A stretch of DNA of 64,000 nt from Cryptomeria japonica. Taxonomy: Eukaryota > Streptophyta > Pinopsida > Cupressales > Cupressaceae. Made by a program: the position numbers and the translations under genes. The notes beneath the pieces are model-generated. The model was not told the DNA's origin, searched no databases, and saw nothing but the letters and a program-made list of their open reading frames with translations. Each line of letters begins with the position of its first letter. Positions within the stretch are counted from its first letter, which is position 1. The stretch spans positions 114,544,433 to 114,608,432 of the forward strand of contig NC_081410.1 of the NCBI RefSeq assembly GCF_030272615.1, read 5' to 3'. Below, piece after piece: positions 1 through 11,254 of the stretch.

Positions 1-2302
1 TCTATGCAACCTTCTTTTTGGGCTGAGGCAGTTAATTGTGCTACTTATATTTAGAATTGGATGCCTTATAAGGCATTGCGCCATATGACTCTTGAGGAGG
101 CTTGGTCCCATGTCAAGCCTAATGTTTCATCATTCCGAGTTTTTGGTAGTGAGGCTTGGGAATTTATTCCAGATGCTCAAAGTAAATCCATGGAGAGGAA
201 GAGTCGACGACTCATTTTTGTTGGCTACTATGAGGATGTTAAGGCGTATAGGTTGTTTGATCTTGATTCCTGAGAGGTCCTGTTTAGGTGGGATGTCCAG
301 TTTGTTGAGCGCCTTCCTTAGATGGATTCTCCATCACCCACTTCTCCCTCACTGCCTCCTCCTCCCTCTTCACATTTTAAGGATTCCTTCTTCTTTGAGG
401 ATGATGCAAATGATGGTCCACCATCCCCACCACTACCACCACCTGTAGCTTAGCGTTTGCCCAAGTGGGCCTGATTTATAGTTGATGCTACTAGTATGAC
501 ACTCATCGTACTCATGCATAGACATCTGGTTCTAGTCTTTTGAGTCATTCCATTTTAGATGATCCTTAAAAAAATTTAGAGGCCACAGGTCACCCAGAGT
601 GGGATAGGGCCATGGATGAGGAGTATTCTTCTTTGATGAAGAATCATACTTGGGATCTTTGTACTCTTTTGAAGGGAAGAAAGTTGCTTCGGTGCAAGTG
701 GGTGTACCATACCAAGTATGTTGCAGATGGTTCTATTAATAAGTATTAGTCTCGTCTTGTTGCGAAGGGAGTTTTCTCAGGTGGAGGGTATTGATTACTC
801 TGAGACCTTTGCTCTTGTCACCAAGATGAATTCTATTCACTTTGTATGTTCTCTGGCAGCTTCACAGGGATGGACATTTTTTCAAATGGATGTGAAGAGT
901 GCTTTCTTGCATGGATACCTTCATGAGGAGATCTATATGGAGTAGCCTCAGGGACTTGTGCAGGGTTCTTCTTTGGTTTGCAGACTTCGACGTTCATTAT
1001 ATGGTCTCAAACAGGTTCCTCGGGCCTGGTATGAGAAGATGGACTCTTTCTTGATCTCTACCCTCTTTAAACGTTTTCATTCTGATCCCACAATATATAT
1101 TTAGCGTCAAGGGGATGATATAGTTATCCTTGTGCTATATGTTGATGATCTTATCATTACCGATAGCTTGTCCTCCTTGATTCAGGATATTCAAAGAGCC
1201 TTGATGGAGCAGTTTGAGATGACAGATCTTGGCCTTCTACACTATTTTTTGGGCCTACAGGTTATTCAGTATTCCGATGGGATTTTCATACTTCAGTAGA
1301 AGTATGCTCTTGATATGCTTCACAGATTTGACATGCTTACTTACAAGCCTGCACCCACACCATTTTAGTCAGGTGTTGTTTTGTTTGCCACTTGCTCTAC
1401 ACCTTTTGTGGATCCTACCTTATACAGGCAGTTGGTTGGCATTTTTTTGTACTTGACACATATGCACCAAGATCTTTCTTTTGCAATTGGTCTTATCTCT
1501 TGGTTCTCCCATGATCCTCATGAGAGCCTTTGCCAAGCAGTCAAACTTATTTTGAGGTACATTCAGGGCATTGCACAGTTTGGCATTCACTATACTTCAA
1601 GATCCCCTCACATTGTTGGCTTCATTGACTCAGACTGGGTTGGTGATGCTCATGATCAGAAGTCTACTTCTGGCTTTGTTTTTTACCTTGGTTCTGGTCC
1701 TATCACATGGTCTTGCAAGAAGTAGTCTGCTATTGCATTATCATCTACAGAGGTTGAGTACCAAGCAACGATGTTAGCTAGTTAGGAGGTTTTATGGCTT
1801 CGACAGTTGATGACTAAGTTTGGGTTCCCTCCTAATAGTCCCACTATTCTTTGGTGTGATAATACAAGTGCCATTCACATTTCCCGCAACCCAATGGAGC
1901 ACTACAGGACTAAACACATTGAGCTTCACATGCACTTCATCAGACAATTGATTCAAGATGGCTTTCTCATCTTGGAGTACATTCCTACAGAGGAGCAGGT
2001 TGCTGACATCTTCACTAAACCTTTTGCATCTTTGTGCTACCTTTAGTTGCGCTCTATGCTTGGGGTGAAGGAAGTTGTCCTTGGGGGGTCTCATTGAGGC
2101 CTTCCTCCCTTCTTCTTTTTTTAGCATGCTTTTCTCATCTCTTTTTTTAGTAGAGTTTTTTCCCACGTGGTTTTCTCTATTTCTCTAGTTCATAGAGATT
2201 TGGTTGTGATTGGGTACCTCATCAGGCCTTGTTGCCGGGATGCAAATTTGTCTTCTTAATGTAGTTGCATTTAGTTTTTTAGCTACTCCCTAAGTTCATC
2301 TT
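1..2302 (+). pseudogene. Decayed Ty1/copia pol: integrase tail, reverse transcriptase, RNase H (element A)
   Basis: This is the right-hand part of a copia polyprotein, cut by the left edge of the window. Positions 1-273 read as the end of the integrase region (VFGSEAWEFIP, RRLIFVGYYED). From about 700 onward come the copia RT motifs: the VEGIDYSETFALV start, QMDVKSAFLHGYLHEEIYM, a YGLKQ-like segment, and the catalytic YVDDLIIT at about 1138. The RNase H follows at 1600-2040 (DSDWVGDA, SSTEVEYQA, TKHIELHMHFIR, ADIFTKP). These motifs belong to the family by established knowledge. The frame is broken by about ten stop codons, mostly TAG where CAG (Gln) is expected, and by small frameshifts near 480-600 and 770. 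It is a non-functional relic. The order integrase-RT-RNase H separates copia from the gypsy elements further right. Confidence 0.93.
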
Positions 2303-2316
2303 AAGGGGGGGCGGGG
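2303..2316 (+). promoter_or_regulatory. Polypurine tract of copia element A
   Basis: A 14-nt all-purine run apart from one C (AAGGGGGGGCGGGG) lies directly before the TGTTAG start of the 3' LTR. That is where plus-strand DNA synthesis is primed in LTR retrotransposons. Confidence 0.8.
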
Positions 2317-2610
2317 TGTTAGAGTTATCTTGTATTAGATAATAATTATTTATTTAATTATTAGTCTATTATACTCTATACTTAAGCTAAACTTAGGTAT
2401 TTAATAATATTGTAGGTAATTAATAATTATTTTAATTATTAAATACACGTTATCCCTTTAGGGTTTCTTTAAGGTTGCACATATTTAGGATTTCTTATTC
2501 TCCTTTCATAAGGATTGTATTGTAATTTTCTATTCTATTCCCTCTCTGAATGATAATATTTTTCTTCAAAGCCATTATTGTGTTTTTGTCTCCAATCTTC
2601 TCTTGTGACA
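2317..2610 (+). repeat. 3' LTR of copia element A
   Basis: It starts TGTTAGAGTT immediately after the polypurine tract and ends in GTGACA at 2610. The start is firm. The end is a best guess, because the 5' LTR is outside the window and there is no second copy to compare. About 290 bp is a common copia LTR size. Confidence 0.6.
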
Positions 2611-3031
2611 GGTATTTTGCTTGAAGGTTCTCTTGGGATCTCAAAAGTTGTATTTTCTGAACTTCTTCAATGTCAAATAATGATATAATAGCCAAATATC
2701 AACTCACATAAAATTACCAAGAGCCTCAAGAAAATTTGCAACATGAGCAAGACATGTTCCTTCTTGCTCATCCAACAATAACATAGATATCCTCAGCAAG
2801 ACAATATCATCTTACCGGAACCATAGACATATACAACTTCTCAAGAAAGGCAATACATCTTACTGAGACACAAAATATCATTAATGCGATTGAAAACCAT
2901 AATAACCAAAATATCTTAAACCAACTCAAAAATATCAAGGGAATCAAAATACAACCTCTAGTACAAAAGACAAATTCAGAAAAAGTCATCACGAGAAGCC
3001 CAAAAGGCCAAATACAAAAGATAGAGCAGAT
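2611..3031. other. Non-coding stretch, probably retrotransposon leader remnant
   Basis: AT-rich with no open frame I can support. Because it leads straight into the phased TAGCGCAT-type array, I infer it is part of the leader of a decayed Tat-like element related to C (31709). Confidence 0.35.
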
Positions 3032-3229
3032 TAGTGCTTTTACTAGTTCTTGTAGCACTTCTGACAGATCTTGTAGCACATATGACAAAATCTACAGTGC
3101 ATGCAGTTAATATTGTAGTGTGTATAAATGACCCAATAGCGCCTCTGTGACACCAAGTAGCGCATATGACAAATTGCGTAGTGCATTTAACTGATATCCT
3201 AGCGCATATACTTAGTGTTATAGCACATT
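3032..3229 (+). repeat. Orphan 21-bp-phased TAGCGCAT-type array
   Basis: Degenerate copies of TAGCGCAT (TAGTGCTT, TAGCACTT, TAGCACAT, CAGTGCAT, TAGTGTGT, TAGCGCCT, TAGCGCAT, TAGTGCAT, TAGCGCAT, TAGCACAT) start at 3032, 3053, 3074, 3095, 3116, 3137, 3158, 3179, 3200 and 3221. Every step is exactly 21. The 13-nt spacers are unrelated to one another. Most deviations from the core are CG to TG or CA, as expected from deamination of methylated CpG. The same core and spacing occur in the leader of element C, so this is probably the relic of another C-type element whose LTRs are no longer recognisable here. Confidence 0.85.
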
Positions 3230-3240
3230 TAAGACAATGG

Positions 3241-4952
3241 CATTAATGACTCAGAGACAAAAGTTAAAATACACGATCATGCCTAGAATTTCCTTAAGTA
3301 CATAAAACGACATCGAGAATGGTCCAAAAAGGGACAGAAACACATTCAAAATCCAAACAAATCAATTAACAATAAAAGCCAATGACTTTCCTATAGATGT
3401 ATATCATACACGATAACACCAACATCATTCACAACAATCCTCATCAATAGTAAAATCATAGAGAATAGAAATATCCCCTCCAACATTTTATCATAGTGAA
3501 ACCACAAAAGAATATTCTCACAATAGTTTTCCTGGGCAAACAATCTTTTGTAGACATTCATTTAAAAAAGAAATTGCAAAGAATGAATAAGAGCTCCAAC
3601 CTACAAAAATAACAAATAACGACAATGGGGAATTTGAAGGCGAGAAATTCCAAGCACTGTCCAGCCAAACTCCAAATCCAGAAGCCAGAGTCCAATCCTA
3701 AATCAGTGAAAATTCAAAGCCAATAATCCAATTTGCGCACCAACAAAAATCAATCTTCTGTGAAGTTGTTTCCCGACAATGCACAGGAAAACCCATATAA
3801 ATATGATTTCATACCAACTATAATAATATGTCGTCTATATCAAGATAATAGTTTATAATAACCCTTTTTCCAAAACCAAGGTGAATATAATATGAAATGT
3901 TATTATTTAATTTACCCCAAACTTCCCACCAATAAAATAGGGTAGATAAGCATAGGATAATCTAATAACCAAAGAGGGTAAAATAATTAAGATAGGCCTT
4001 CAATGGGTAAATATAAATGCTCCAATTAATTATTAATTTGAATGGCTTAATAACATAAATCAAACAATCAATTAAACAATTAATAAATAAACGATAAATA
4101 TCCAAATAAATATTAAACCACCAAACAAGAATAAAACATCAATAAAATATAAATCCCCAAATAATAATAAGCACACATACTGCATTAATGCCATCCGATA
4201 ATTAATTTAATATTTTATAAACTAGGTTGGACAATTATTTATTAATTAATAAATAATCACAACTCACAAGGCAATCCTGTCTTAGGACCGAATCAATCAC
4301 ACCACATGACACCGATCAAGGACTCAAGCCAAGACACTAACTGACACGGATGACAACTTAAGCCTAGAGTGTGTAGAAGGAACTCATGTCACCTCCGATC
4401 AACTTGCCATTGGGATGTAGACACGCTCAAACCTGTGAGACCAGGTGGAGTCGATGTCTAGTACCTGCAACTCCTGGAACCACCAATAACCACGAGACAA
4501 CATATACAATAACATATATCATAAATAATCAGATAGGTGAAGAGAATTGCAACGTCATATCGTGCTCGTAATGAGTGGTATGACATCATCTCTCTCAAGA
4601 AGACAATAGTAAGTAGTCTCAACAACCATAACATCAACTCATCCATATAATCATGAAGTGGGGTTAGTATTAGTATGAGATTATCATGTTAACATAAGCA
4701 ATATAATTCATTCATAAATAGTGAGTGCATATAGATCACTGATAGATGTATACCATCTGACATAATATCCAGGATATAACATCATCCACATAATCATAAT
4801 GTATCAAGTATCAATAGAGAATGTCTAGCATCATCCAAAAGCATTTGAGATGTAAATGAATCCATGAGTATCAATCAAGATACCATCTAAGAGTCCAAAC
4901 AAATCTATCAAAACACAAAACAAAGGTGAATTGAGGAGAGGCACTACATGTT
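3241..4952. other. Unclassified non-coding, AT-rich repeat debris
   Basis: No coding region is supported. 3790-4260 is extremely AT-rich. 4300-4900 is moderately AT-rich, with wording reminiscent of gypsy LTR sequence (for example around 4386-4500). I could not find a paired copy in the window or define borders. Confidence 0.4.
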
Positions 4953-5642
4953 AAATACTCAGAGTTGAATGACACTCTATAGGCTTACTATGTTTTTTAG
5001 TGTGTGTGCCTTAAGCCCGACTGCAAATCAAGTTCATATATATTTTAGGTTTTTTTAAATTTGTGATCTACTTAATTTTTTCTTTTAGAGTTGCATTCAA
5101 AGCTATAGATTGAGAATGGAGATACAAGTACTACTAGAAAGTATCTGATGTAGGATGAAGGTGGCTCGACAAATTCAATGTGTGTGGTAACAAGAGAGCA
5201 TTCGATGGATGAGGGTATTTGAAAACAAAGCATTCAATGGAAGAGGGTATTTGAAATTCAATTTCATTTTCTACAACCGTCCAAGGTAGAGCACTTGGCT
5301 ACTAATGTAGTTGCTTCTCACTATTGAAATGAGTTAATTCAAATCTAGTTACTAACATGGCATATATCCACCATGAGCATATAGCTACCAACTCTTATTC
5401 TAAAATCATTCTTTGGCTTATTGCATGGGCCCTCAAATTTTCCCTAAAATGTTTTCACTCTTTCTACTTGATTGTTGAACATGCATAACACTCTATTTGG
5501 ATACTACTATTTGTAAGACCTCTAAATGTTTGTACTGTGCAACATAGTGAGAAGATTCAATATTTTATTTTTAAAAATCAATGGCAAATCAAGAGTAGCA
5601 CAAAAAACAATGATGCCATTAATTGTGGTAATATTGAGCATG
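4953..5642. repeat. Unclassified dispersed repeat, copy 1, left part
   Basis: Clearly homologous to 16490-17117 throughout. Shared landmarks are the CAGAGTTGA start, the GTATCTGATGTAGGATGAAG segment, the CATGGCATATATCCACC segment, and the end GTAATATTGAGCATGGTG. Homology stops abruptly at 5642, where a minus-strand LTR end begins. The family is unknown to me. Several in-frame stops and no conserved domain are seen. Confidence 0.8.
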
Positions 5643-6400
5643 GTGTGTAATGCCCCGCCAAGAAACCTCGAAGGGATAAAGCTAAAACACACAAATGGAA
5701 TGCAATACATTTTTTTAAAAGTTAAACACAACATTAAGATACAATGAGATATCAAAGTTCATATTACACGGCGGAAGACATCAACTAACACCTAAAGAGT
5801 TTCCCAACGAGATTACTTGATTCCACATTTAACTTAACTCGCGCTAATTAATCCAATAAGATGATTATATTAATGACGAGATAATTCTTAAACAAGGATA
5901 ATTTCTTTCGGTAAGATAAAAATATAGATCACGAGATAAGGTTCATCCATTAAGATTTATTCATACCTTACGTTCAAGCTTTTCATTAAAACTTAAGTCT
6001 TGCATCTAATTTCATAAAACACTTTAATTTCATCATAAACTAATGAGATCTTTCCATGTATACTTAATTTCCTTAACAATAACATAATATATTTCGTTAT
6101 TCTAATCTACATTCTTTCATGATCCACATTACTGCATTAAAAGATGACTGCATACATGCATTGAAGATTAATTTCATCTAATCCACTTTATACATTCTAA
6201 CACAATGCCATCCATACATGCTAAAACTGAAAAAGGAAACATAAGAGCATAAGCATCACATAACACCAAATTGATATCGGAGTTCACCCCTAAAGGGATA
6301 CATCTCCGGGTCTGCTCAACTGCAAGACCCCTCTGATCATTAAATAAGTTAAGAATACATAAGATCACATCAATTACAATCCTACCATCAAGGCAAACAT
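5643..6400 (-). repeat. 3' end of a gypsy/chromovirus-type LTR, minus strand
   Basis: Read on the minus strand it ends in GGCGGGGCATTACA, nearly the same terminus as the element B LTR, which ends GGCGGGCATTACA at 24107. It is therefore a truncated or solo LTR of a related but distinct family. The left border at 5643 is sharp, because copy 1 of the flanking repeat stops there. The right border is a guess: F coding sequence starts at 6403 and no LTR start was found. Confidence 0.55.
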
Positions 6401-6402
6401 AA

Positions 6403-8329
6403 CTAATATACAAACGAAGACTCACCAGACTCATCATCTGTAGTATCATCCTGATTGCTAGAGTGGATGCGTTCTTCCCTCTTTTTGATTACATAGGCTA
6501 GCTGATGTGTCTCAGACTCAATAACTGCCCTTTTTGCATTAAGAAGCTTCAATCTTCTCATTTCAAAATCAAAATATACTTTGTATTTCTCAACTAAAGC
6601 ACTAATTCCATCACATGATAAATTGGGAAAATATTGTACAAATATTTCATCAATAATCTGCTTTTCCAATTGAATAGCTTCTTCCCATTTATCTAAAAGA
6701 GTATTATACAAAGAGATTGAAATATCTTTTTCCAATTCATTGCGGAAATCTATTGTAATGACCCAAATAAGTTATTACCTATTGAATGACTTGCTTCTGC
6801 TCATCTTCAGTGAAAGAATCATAATATTCTTTGACATTGTCAAACCTATTTCTTCCGAGTGACTTCATTGTTCTCTCAAAAATTGTGTCAGGTTTGTAGG
6901 TAGCAATATCTATAGGTGTAGTTGCCTTCGACAGTACCTTTACCTTCTTGGGTGTTCTGTTAGTTGCTTTTTCCTTCTTTGGTTCTTCTTCAGAATCTGT
7001 ACCCTCAGACTTTGGTTACAAAATCAATTTCCGATTTCTCTTCTTTGGTGCACTCTCCTTCTTTACATATACTTTGGGTGCCAATTCCTTTTTATTTAGG
7101 ACACTCTGAGTCACCCTTGTGGTCTTTTTCACTGGAGACTTCTCATCATACTTCTTTTTCTTTCCTTTCACCTTAGCTACAGGTACAGTACCAGTTTTTG
7201 TTGGTACAACTTGGACTACCACAATGTCCAATTTTGCCTTCTCTTTATCTTTAGGCAATGCTAACAGGATATTTGCATAGCCAACCAGTAAATCATGATT
7301 AACCTCATAGCTCATATCTTCCATCTCTTCCTCTCTAGGCTCAATTGCTTGCATCAAGCAAAAGTCAGTGGTAATAGTGAGGCCTATGTCTTTTGCAAAG
7401 TGTTTTACCACATCTTCAGGTAACCTCATTCTCATGCTCATCTTTTTTTGAAATTGATTAAAATACTTATTCAAGGCAGCTGAAAAAGTATTCTTCACAA
7501 CCTTAACGTTGTTCTTGATCTGTGCATTGACCGGTAGGTCTTTTGACCATTCAATATCCCCAATTCCCTATAGGAAGTTCTGAAAATAGAAAAATAATCC
7601 AGCTAATAGCTGACCATATTTGAACTTTTGAGTGTTGTCCTTCTTAATGGATTCCAAATTTTGAAATAATTGACTTCTAATGGCTTCACAGGTATCATAA
7701 TTTGCATTATCAATAATCTTTCTATGTGTTGTATGAATTGCTACAGATGGAACACTGTTAAGTCTACTAGAGTAAAATACCGGGTAGCCTATCACCATTG
7801 CTGCTAGTTTCACTGCAGGGTCTTTAATATTGTTGATAGAAAAAACACACTTATCAGATGTAGAACCGGTTAATTTGAAGACAATATCCTTTGAAATTTG
7901 TCTTAGCACAAGAATTTCACCAGTTGAGAAATAACCCATTACAACCCTAATAGCTTCCTTGGTTATTGTATGAGTCCTTTCTAAATACATGTTCTCTCCG
8001 TGGACTCGACTCAAAATGATTCTTATGTCTTCATCCTCAAAATCTTCAAGAAAGTAAGCGACATTATGAAAACCTTTTTCAAAAACCCTAGCATATTTTG
8101 TTTCAATTTTTCTGTTCTTATCACAAAGTGATTTCAACTATGTATAGATGTGTAGAGTTCCTAAATCTTCTATCTTGCAATCTATATAGCTGGACAAGTC
8201 ACCTTTGACCACAACCCTGCTCGGGACTTGCGACAATGCATTATAAGACATAATTTCAGCCGCCTTTACAACTTCCTCAGGCTCAGCAATGATCATCAAC
8301 CTCTCTACAGACTTAGAAGTAGATGTCAT
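6403..8329 (-). pseudogene. Unrecognised ORF of about 640 codons in element F
   Basis: Reading leftward from an ATG at 8329 (MTSTSKSVERLM), one frame continues to about 6780 and is interrupted only by TAG/TAA codons (8138, 7568, 7016, about 6780). A single frameshift then leads into a last segment ending in TAG at 6403. The middle is globular-looking (KLTGSTSDKCVFSINNI, MVIGYPVFYSSRLNSVPS). A lysine- and proline-rich stretch (about 7016-7210) and an acidic tail (DDTTDDESGESS) follow. I recognise no domain. It is not a protease, RT, RNase H or integrase. It follows the Gag ORF on the same strand, where pol would be expected. It may be an element-specific protein, an envelope-position ORF or a captured host gene. 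Steady in-frame length despite decay argues that it was once real. Confidence 0.7.
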
Positions 8330-8774
8330 TCTAGATAAGTAAGTTTCGAAGCGGTATACTCAAAGGAAACCTTGTTTCTTGCGCGTTGCTCCGTTTCTCG
8401 GTTGAAATGCCCAAATGCACACCCGTTCACCGCTCTGCAACTTTCGATTCAACTTAATTTCTCTAATCACAAAGCAATTCACCAATCGACAACAACACAA
8501 TCTTGTTTGGCTCTGCAATCGCTTAAAATTTCTTTTCTCGAAAGAGTTAGGGTAAAAATGATAAAGTAAAACTTGGTTTTATCGCTTTTTACCAACTGTA
8601 ATAAATGCTCACACTTTAGGTTATAAACCCTAATTTCATTGCTTAAGTGAAATACTGGTTGATAACACGTCAACAAAATGTCACCAAAATTTAAAATCTT
8701 TCCTGCTTATTTTACAAGGGGTCTGGAGATGTTTTACCGTTAAGCTCCCCTTAGCCATGTTAAACAGGCTTAAG
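8330..8774 (-). other. UTR-like spacer between F Gag and the unrecognised ORF
   Basis: This 445-nt non-coding gap, read on the minus strand, is relatively rich in CG dinucleotides (GAAACGGAGCAACGCGC) next to the ATG at 8329. It looks more like a plant 5' untranslated leader than the AT-rich element around it. That impression is all I have; no promoter motif is certain. Confidence 0.35.
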
Positions 8775-10065
8775 TCACAGGTGTTGGGTTCTCTTCACTT
8801 GGTGAAGGAACAGTTTCTTCTCTAGGTGAATCATCATTTTTCTTCTTCCAAGTCCGGTTCATATCCTCTTTGGTTTCCTCAACATCAACTTTTTGCTTGC
8901 CTTTCTAATCCTTGAAGGAGTTGACCGGTTTGCTATTTCTTGATCTACAAAATTTTGCTAAGTGCCCCAGTTTGTTGCAGTGATAACAGACCATACTAGA
9001 TGATCTCCAAGGTCCTGCATTTCCTCTTCCTGTTCTTCTTGTGTAGTTCATAGCCACATGACCAAAGTTATTACATAAGGTGCAAACAACATTTGTCACC
9101 TTTTCCATTTCAAATGGACTAAACCGGTTGTCGTAGGATCTCTGCCAGTTCATGTTTACACGATTATCAAAGTTCCTTATCTGGTCACTATTTGGTCTGG
9201 GATGCATGTGTGGTACAAGATTGTTTGCTCCACATTTGCACTCAATATGTCCATGCCCATACATTCCACATGTGAAGCAATGACCTTCAAACTTTCTAGA
9301 CACATACCTAGCATTATTATTGTAATTTGCATTTCTGTTAGGTTTGTCTCTACAGACATTTGCAGTATGACCAGGCTTATGGCAAACAAAGCAGTTAGGT
9401 TTAAAAACCTTCTTATCGGTAGTCTTATTGACTTTAGGAGCAGTTTTTTTCTTTGGATAGTTGTTCTTTGTACCGAAGGATTCACCCTTTTCACTTATAT
9501 GAAAACTAAGTCCAGAGATTTCACCCTTCATTCTCTATGATTGAATTTTTTCTTCCAGCATGGTAGAACTTCTGGCGAACTTTTCCAATTTCTCATTGGC
9601 TCCTGTAAGATTTTTGACAAGATCTTCATTATACTTAGACAAGTTCTCTTTCAGAGATGATGCTAGCTCAAGATCTAGCTTTAGGTTCTCCTTTTCTTCT
9701 ATTTCAGCAATCAAGTTCTCATGCATAGTGTCTTTTTCCCATTTGATCTTTATAATCTCTTGATCTCTTACCTTGACAAGATCTTCAACAACTCTTCTGG
9801 CTTCCAGTTCCTGACTCATGCGGATAGTGAGACCTTCTAGTTCTCTCCTTAGATTCAGTTTCTCACCGTTCACCTTTTCAACTTCTTTTGCTAAAGCTTC
9901 AATGTTGGCTTCATCTGAAGAACTATTATCAAATATTTCTAACAATTTTTTAGATAACTCTCTCCTTTTGACTTGAGAAGCTTTCAGTTTGCCCCTAAGG
10001 GATTCAACTTCATTTCTGCTAGCTTCTAGCTCTCTAGCCATCTCGAAGTAGCTCATGTCCCCCAT
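8775..10065 (-). pseudogene. Copia-type Gag with coiled coil and four zinc knuckles (element F)
   Basis: The frame starts at ATG 10065 (MGDMSYFEMAREL), 48 nt after the primer-binding site. The longer upstream open frame translates the primer-binding site itself and is not a real start. Roughly residues 1-175 are a charged coiled coil. Then come zinc knuckles: CFVCHKPGHTANVC, CFTCGMYGHGHIEC, CTLCNNFGHVAMNY (last Cys lost) and CYHCNKLGHLAKFC, followed by a polar tail ending near 8775. Multi-knuckle Gags of this wording are typical of plant Ty1/copia elements. Two TAG stops (9535 and 8905) interrupt an otherwise continuous frame of about 430 codons. The protein would package element RNA in cytoplasmic particles. 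No protease or pol follows it. Confidence 0.85.
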
Positions 10066-10112
10066 GGTAGTTTCAAAACTCCCTTCTAAGCGGTTAGGCT
10101 TCAAAGAAGTTT

Positions 10113-10125
10113 GGCTCTGATACCA
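10113..10125 (-). promoter_or_regulatory. Primer-binding site of element F (initiator tRNA-Met type)
   Basis: On the minus strand TGGTATCAGAGCC follows the LTR end after a 2-nt gap. This matches the 3' end of plant initiator tRNA-Met, the usual copia primer. Confidence 0.88.
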
Positions 10126-10127
10126 AT

Positions 10128-11251
10128 TGATGGACTTGAAAAGCACTGAGAGGGGGGGGGTGGGTTGAATCAGTGACACCAAATAAAACACTAATTCAAA
10201 TACTAACCAGTAGATGAACTTAACCAAGCATTTAAACAAAATACATGCTATCCAGAATCATAAAACAACATCCACAAAAAGTAAAGCATCCACCATAACA
10301 CACGTGTTTTATACGTGGAAAACCCAAATAGGTAAAAACCACGGTGAGATGGAACTCACAAGTTAACTATCTGCAATAATAGATAACTGACCAGTTAGGG
10401 TCTACAAAGTGCTATGCTAGGAGCGAATCTTGTTAGAGATCCCAAGCTTGATTAGAAGCTTATACCCTGTTAAGAGTACCACCCTGTTAGGAGTAACCTC
10501 ACTGGAGGATTTGAGAATCCAAACTAATGGATCACCTTGTTAGAAGATTTGTACAATGAAGCTTGCTAGAGCTTACCGAGTTAGGGGATTTGATTCTATT
10601 GTAATGATTAGAGAACAACAAGAATGGATTGATCTGTTCTGAGTAGCACAATATTTACTTGATCAGATCCTTCTAAGTACATTTAACACTGCTCTTCATC
10701 TTAACACTTGTCACTCTTCAACAAAAGCTTTCACTCTTGATGCATATCAGTATTCACATACCATCATTCTCTATCCATTTCAAATGATTCACTAAGATGT
10801 CTTTAAATAGACATTCAAATCTTATGTCAGCCTAAGGAAATCAAAACACAATTTCCTAGGTGCAGTGTATCTAGACAAGTGATTAAAACTCATCACAAAA
10901 ATGACCGTCAAGAAGTCGGTGTTGGCAAATCATCACAAAATCAGATACCGGTTAGAACAGTCAATACCGGTTGGAACAAAACATGTGATCTGTTGTCCTG
11001 GAATCTTCCGTTTGATCTCCGTGTTCATCTTTATCTTCATTTTGCTGCCGACTTAGTGCAGCCACAGGTTATCTCTTAAGCACATACTGGTTGACACAAA
11101 GTACCGGTTAGAGATAAGCCTTAAACATACTAGTTGACAGTGTAAACCAGTTGAAATTACACCGGTAGTCAATGTAATCATATGTGTGTGTGAGAGTATT
11201 CCATCAATGACAACAAGTGATGAATACATTACAATCATCATCAAGCCAACA
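10128..11251 (-). repeat. 5' LTR of element F
   Basis: Read on the minus strand it starts TGTTGGCTTGATG at 11251 and ends CCATCA at 10128, next to the primer-binding site. The right border fits the point where homology to copy 2 of the flanking repeat resumes (CTACATGGTGG). No matching 3' LTR is found at the left end of F, so the element is truncated there. The LTR holds several ACCGGTT-like motifs between 10947 and 11165. Confidence 0.7.
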
Positions 11252-11254
11252 ACT

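Noticed and set aside
2807-3088. Minus-strand 93-codon hydrophobic frame
   Set aside because: It overlaps the orphan phased array and looks like a chance frame in AT-rich DNA.
5643-6400. 3' LTR of element F
   Set aside because: It shares no sequence with the F 5' LTR (10128-11251); its end matches chromovirus LTR ends instead.
9535-10239. F Gag starting at the upstream ATG 10239
   Set aside because: The first 58 residues translate the LTR end and the primer-binding site; ATG 10065 is the sensible start.
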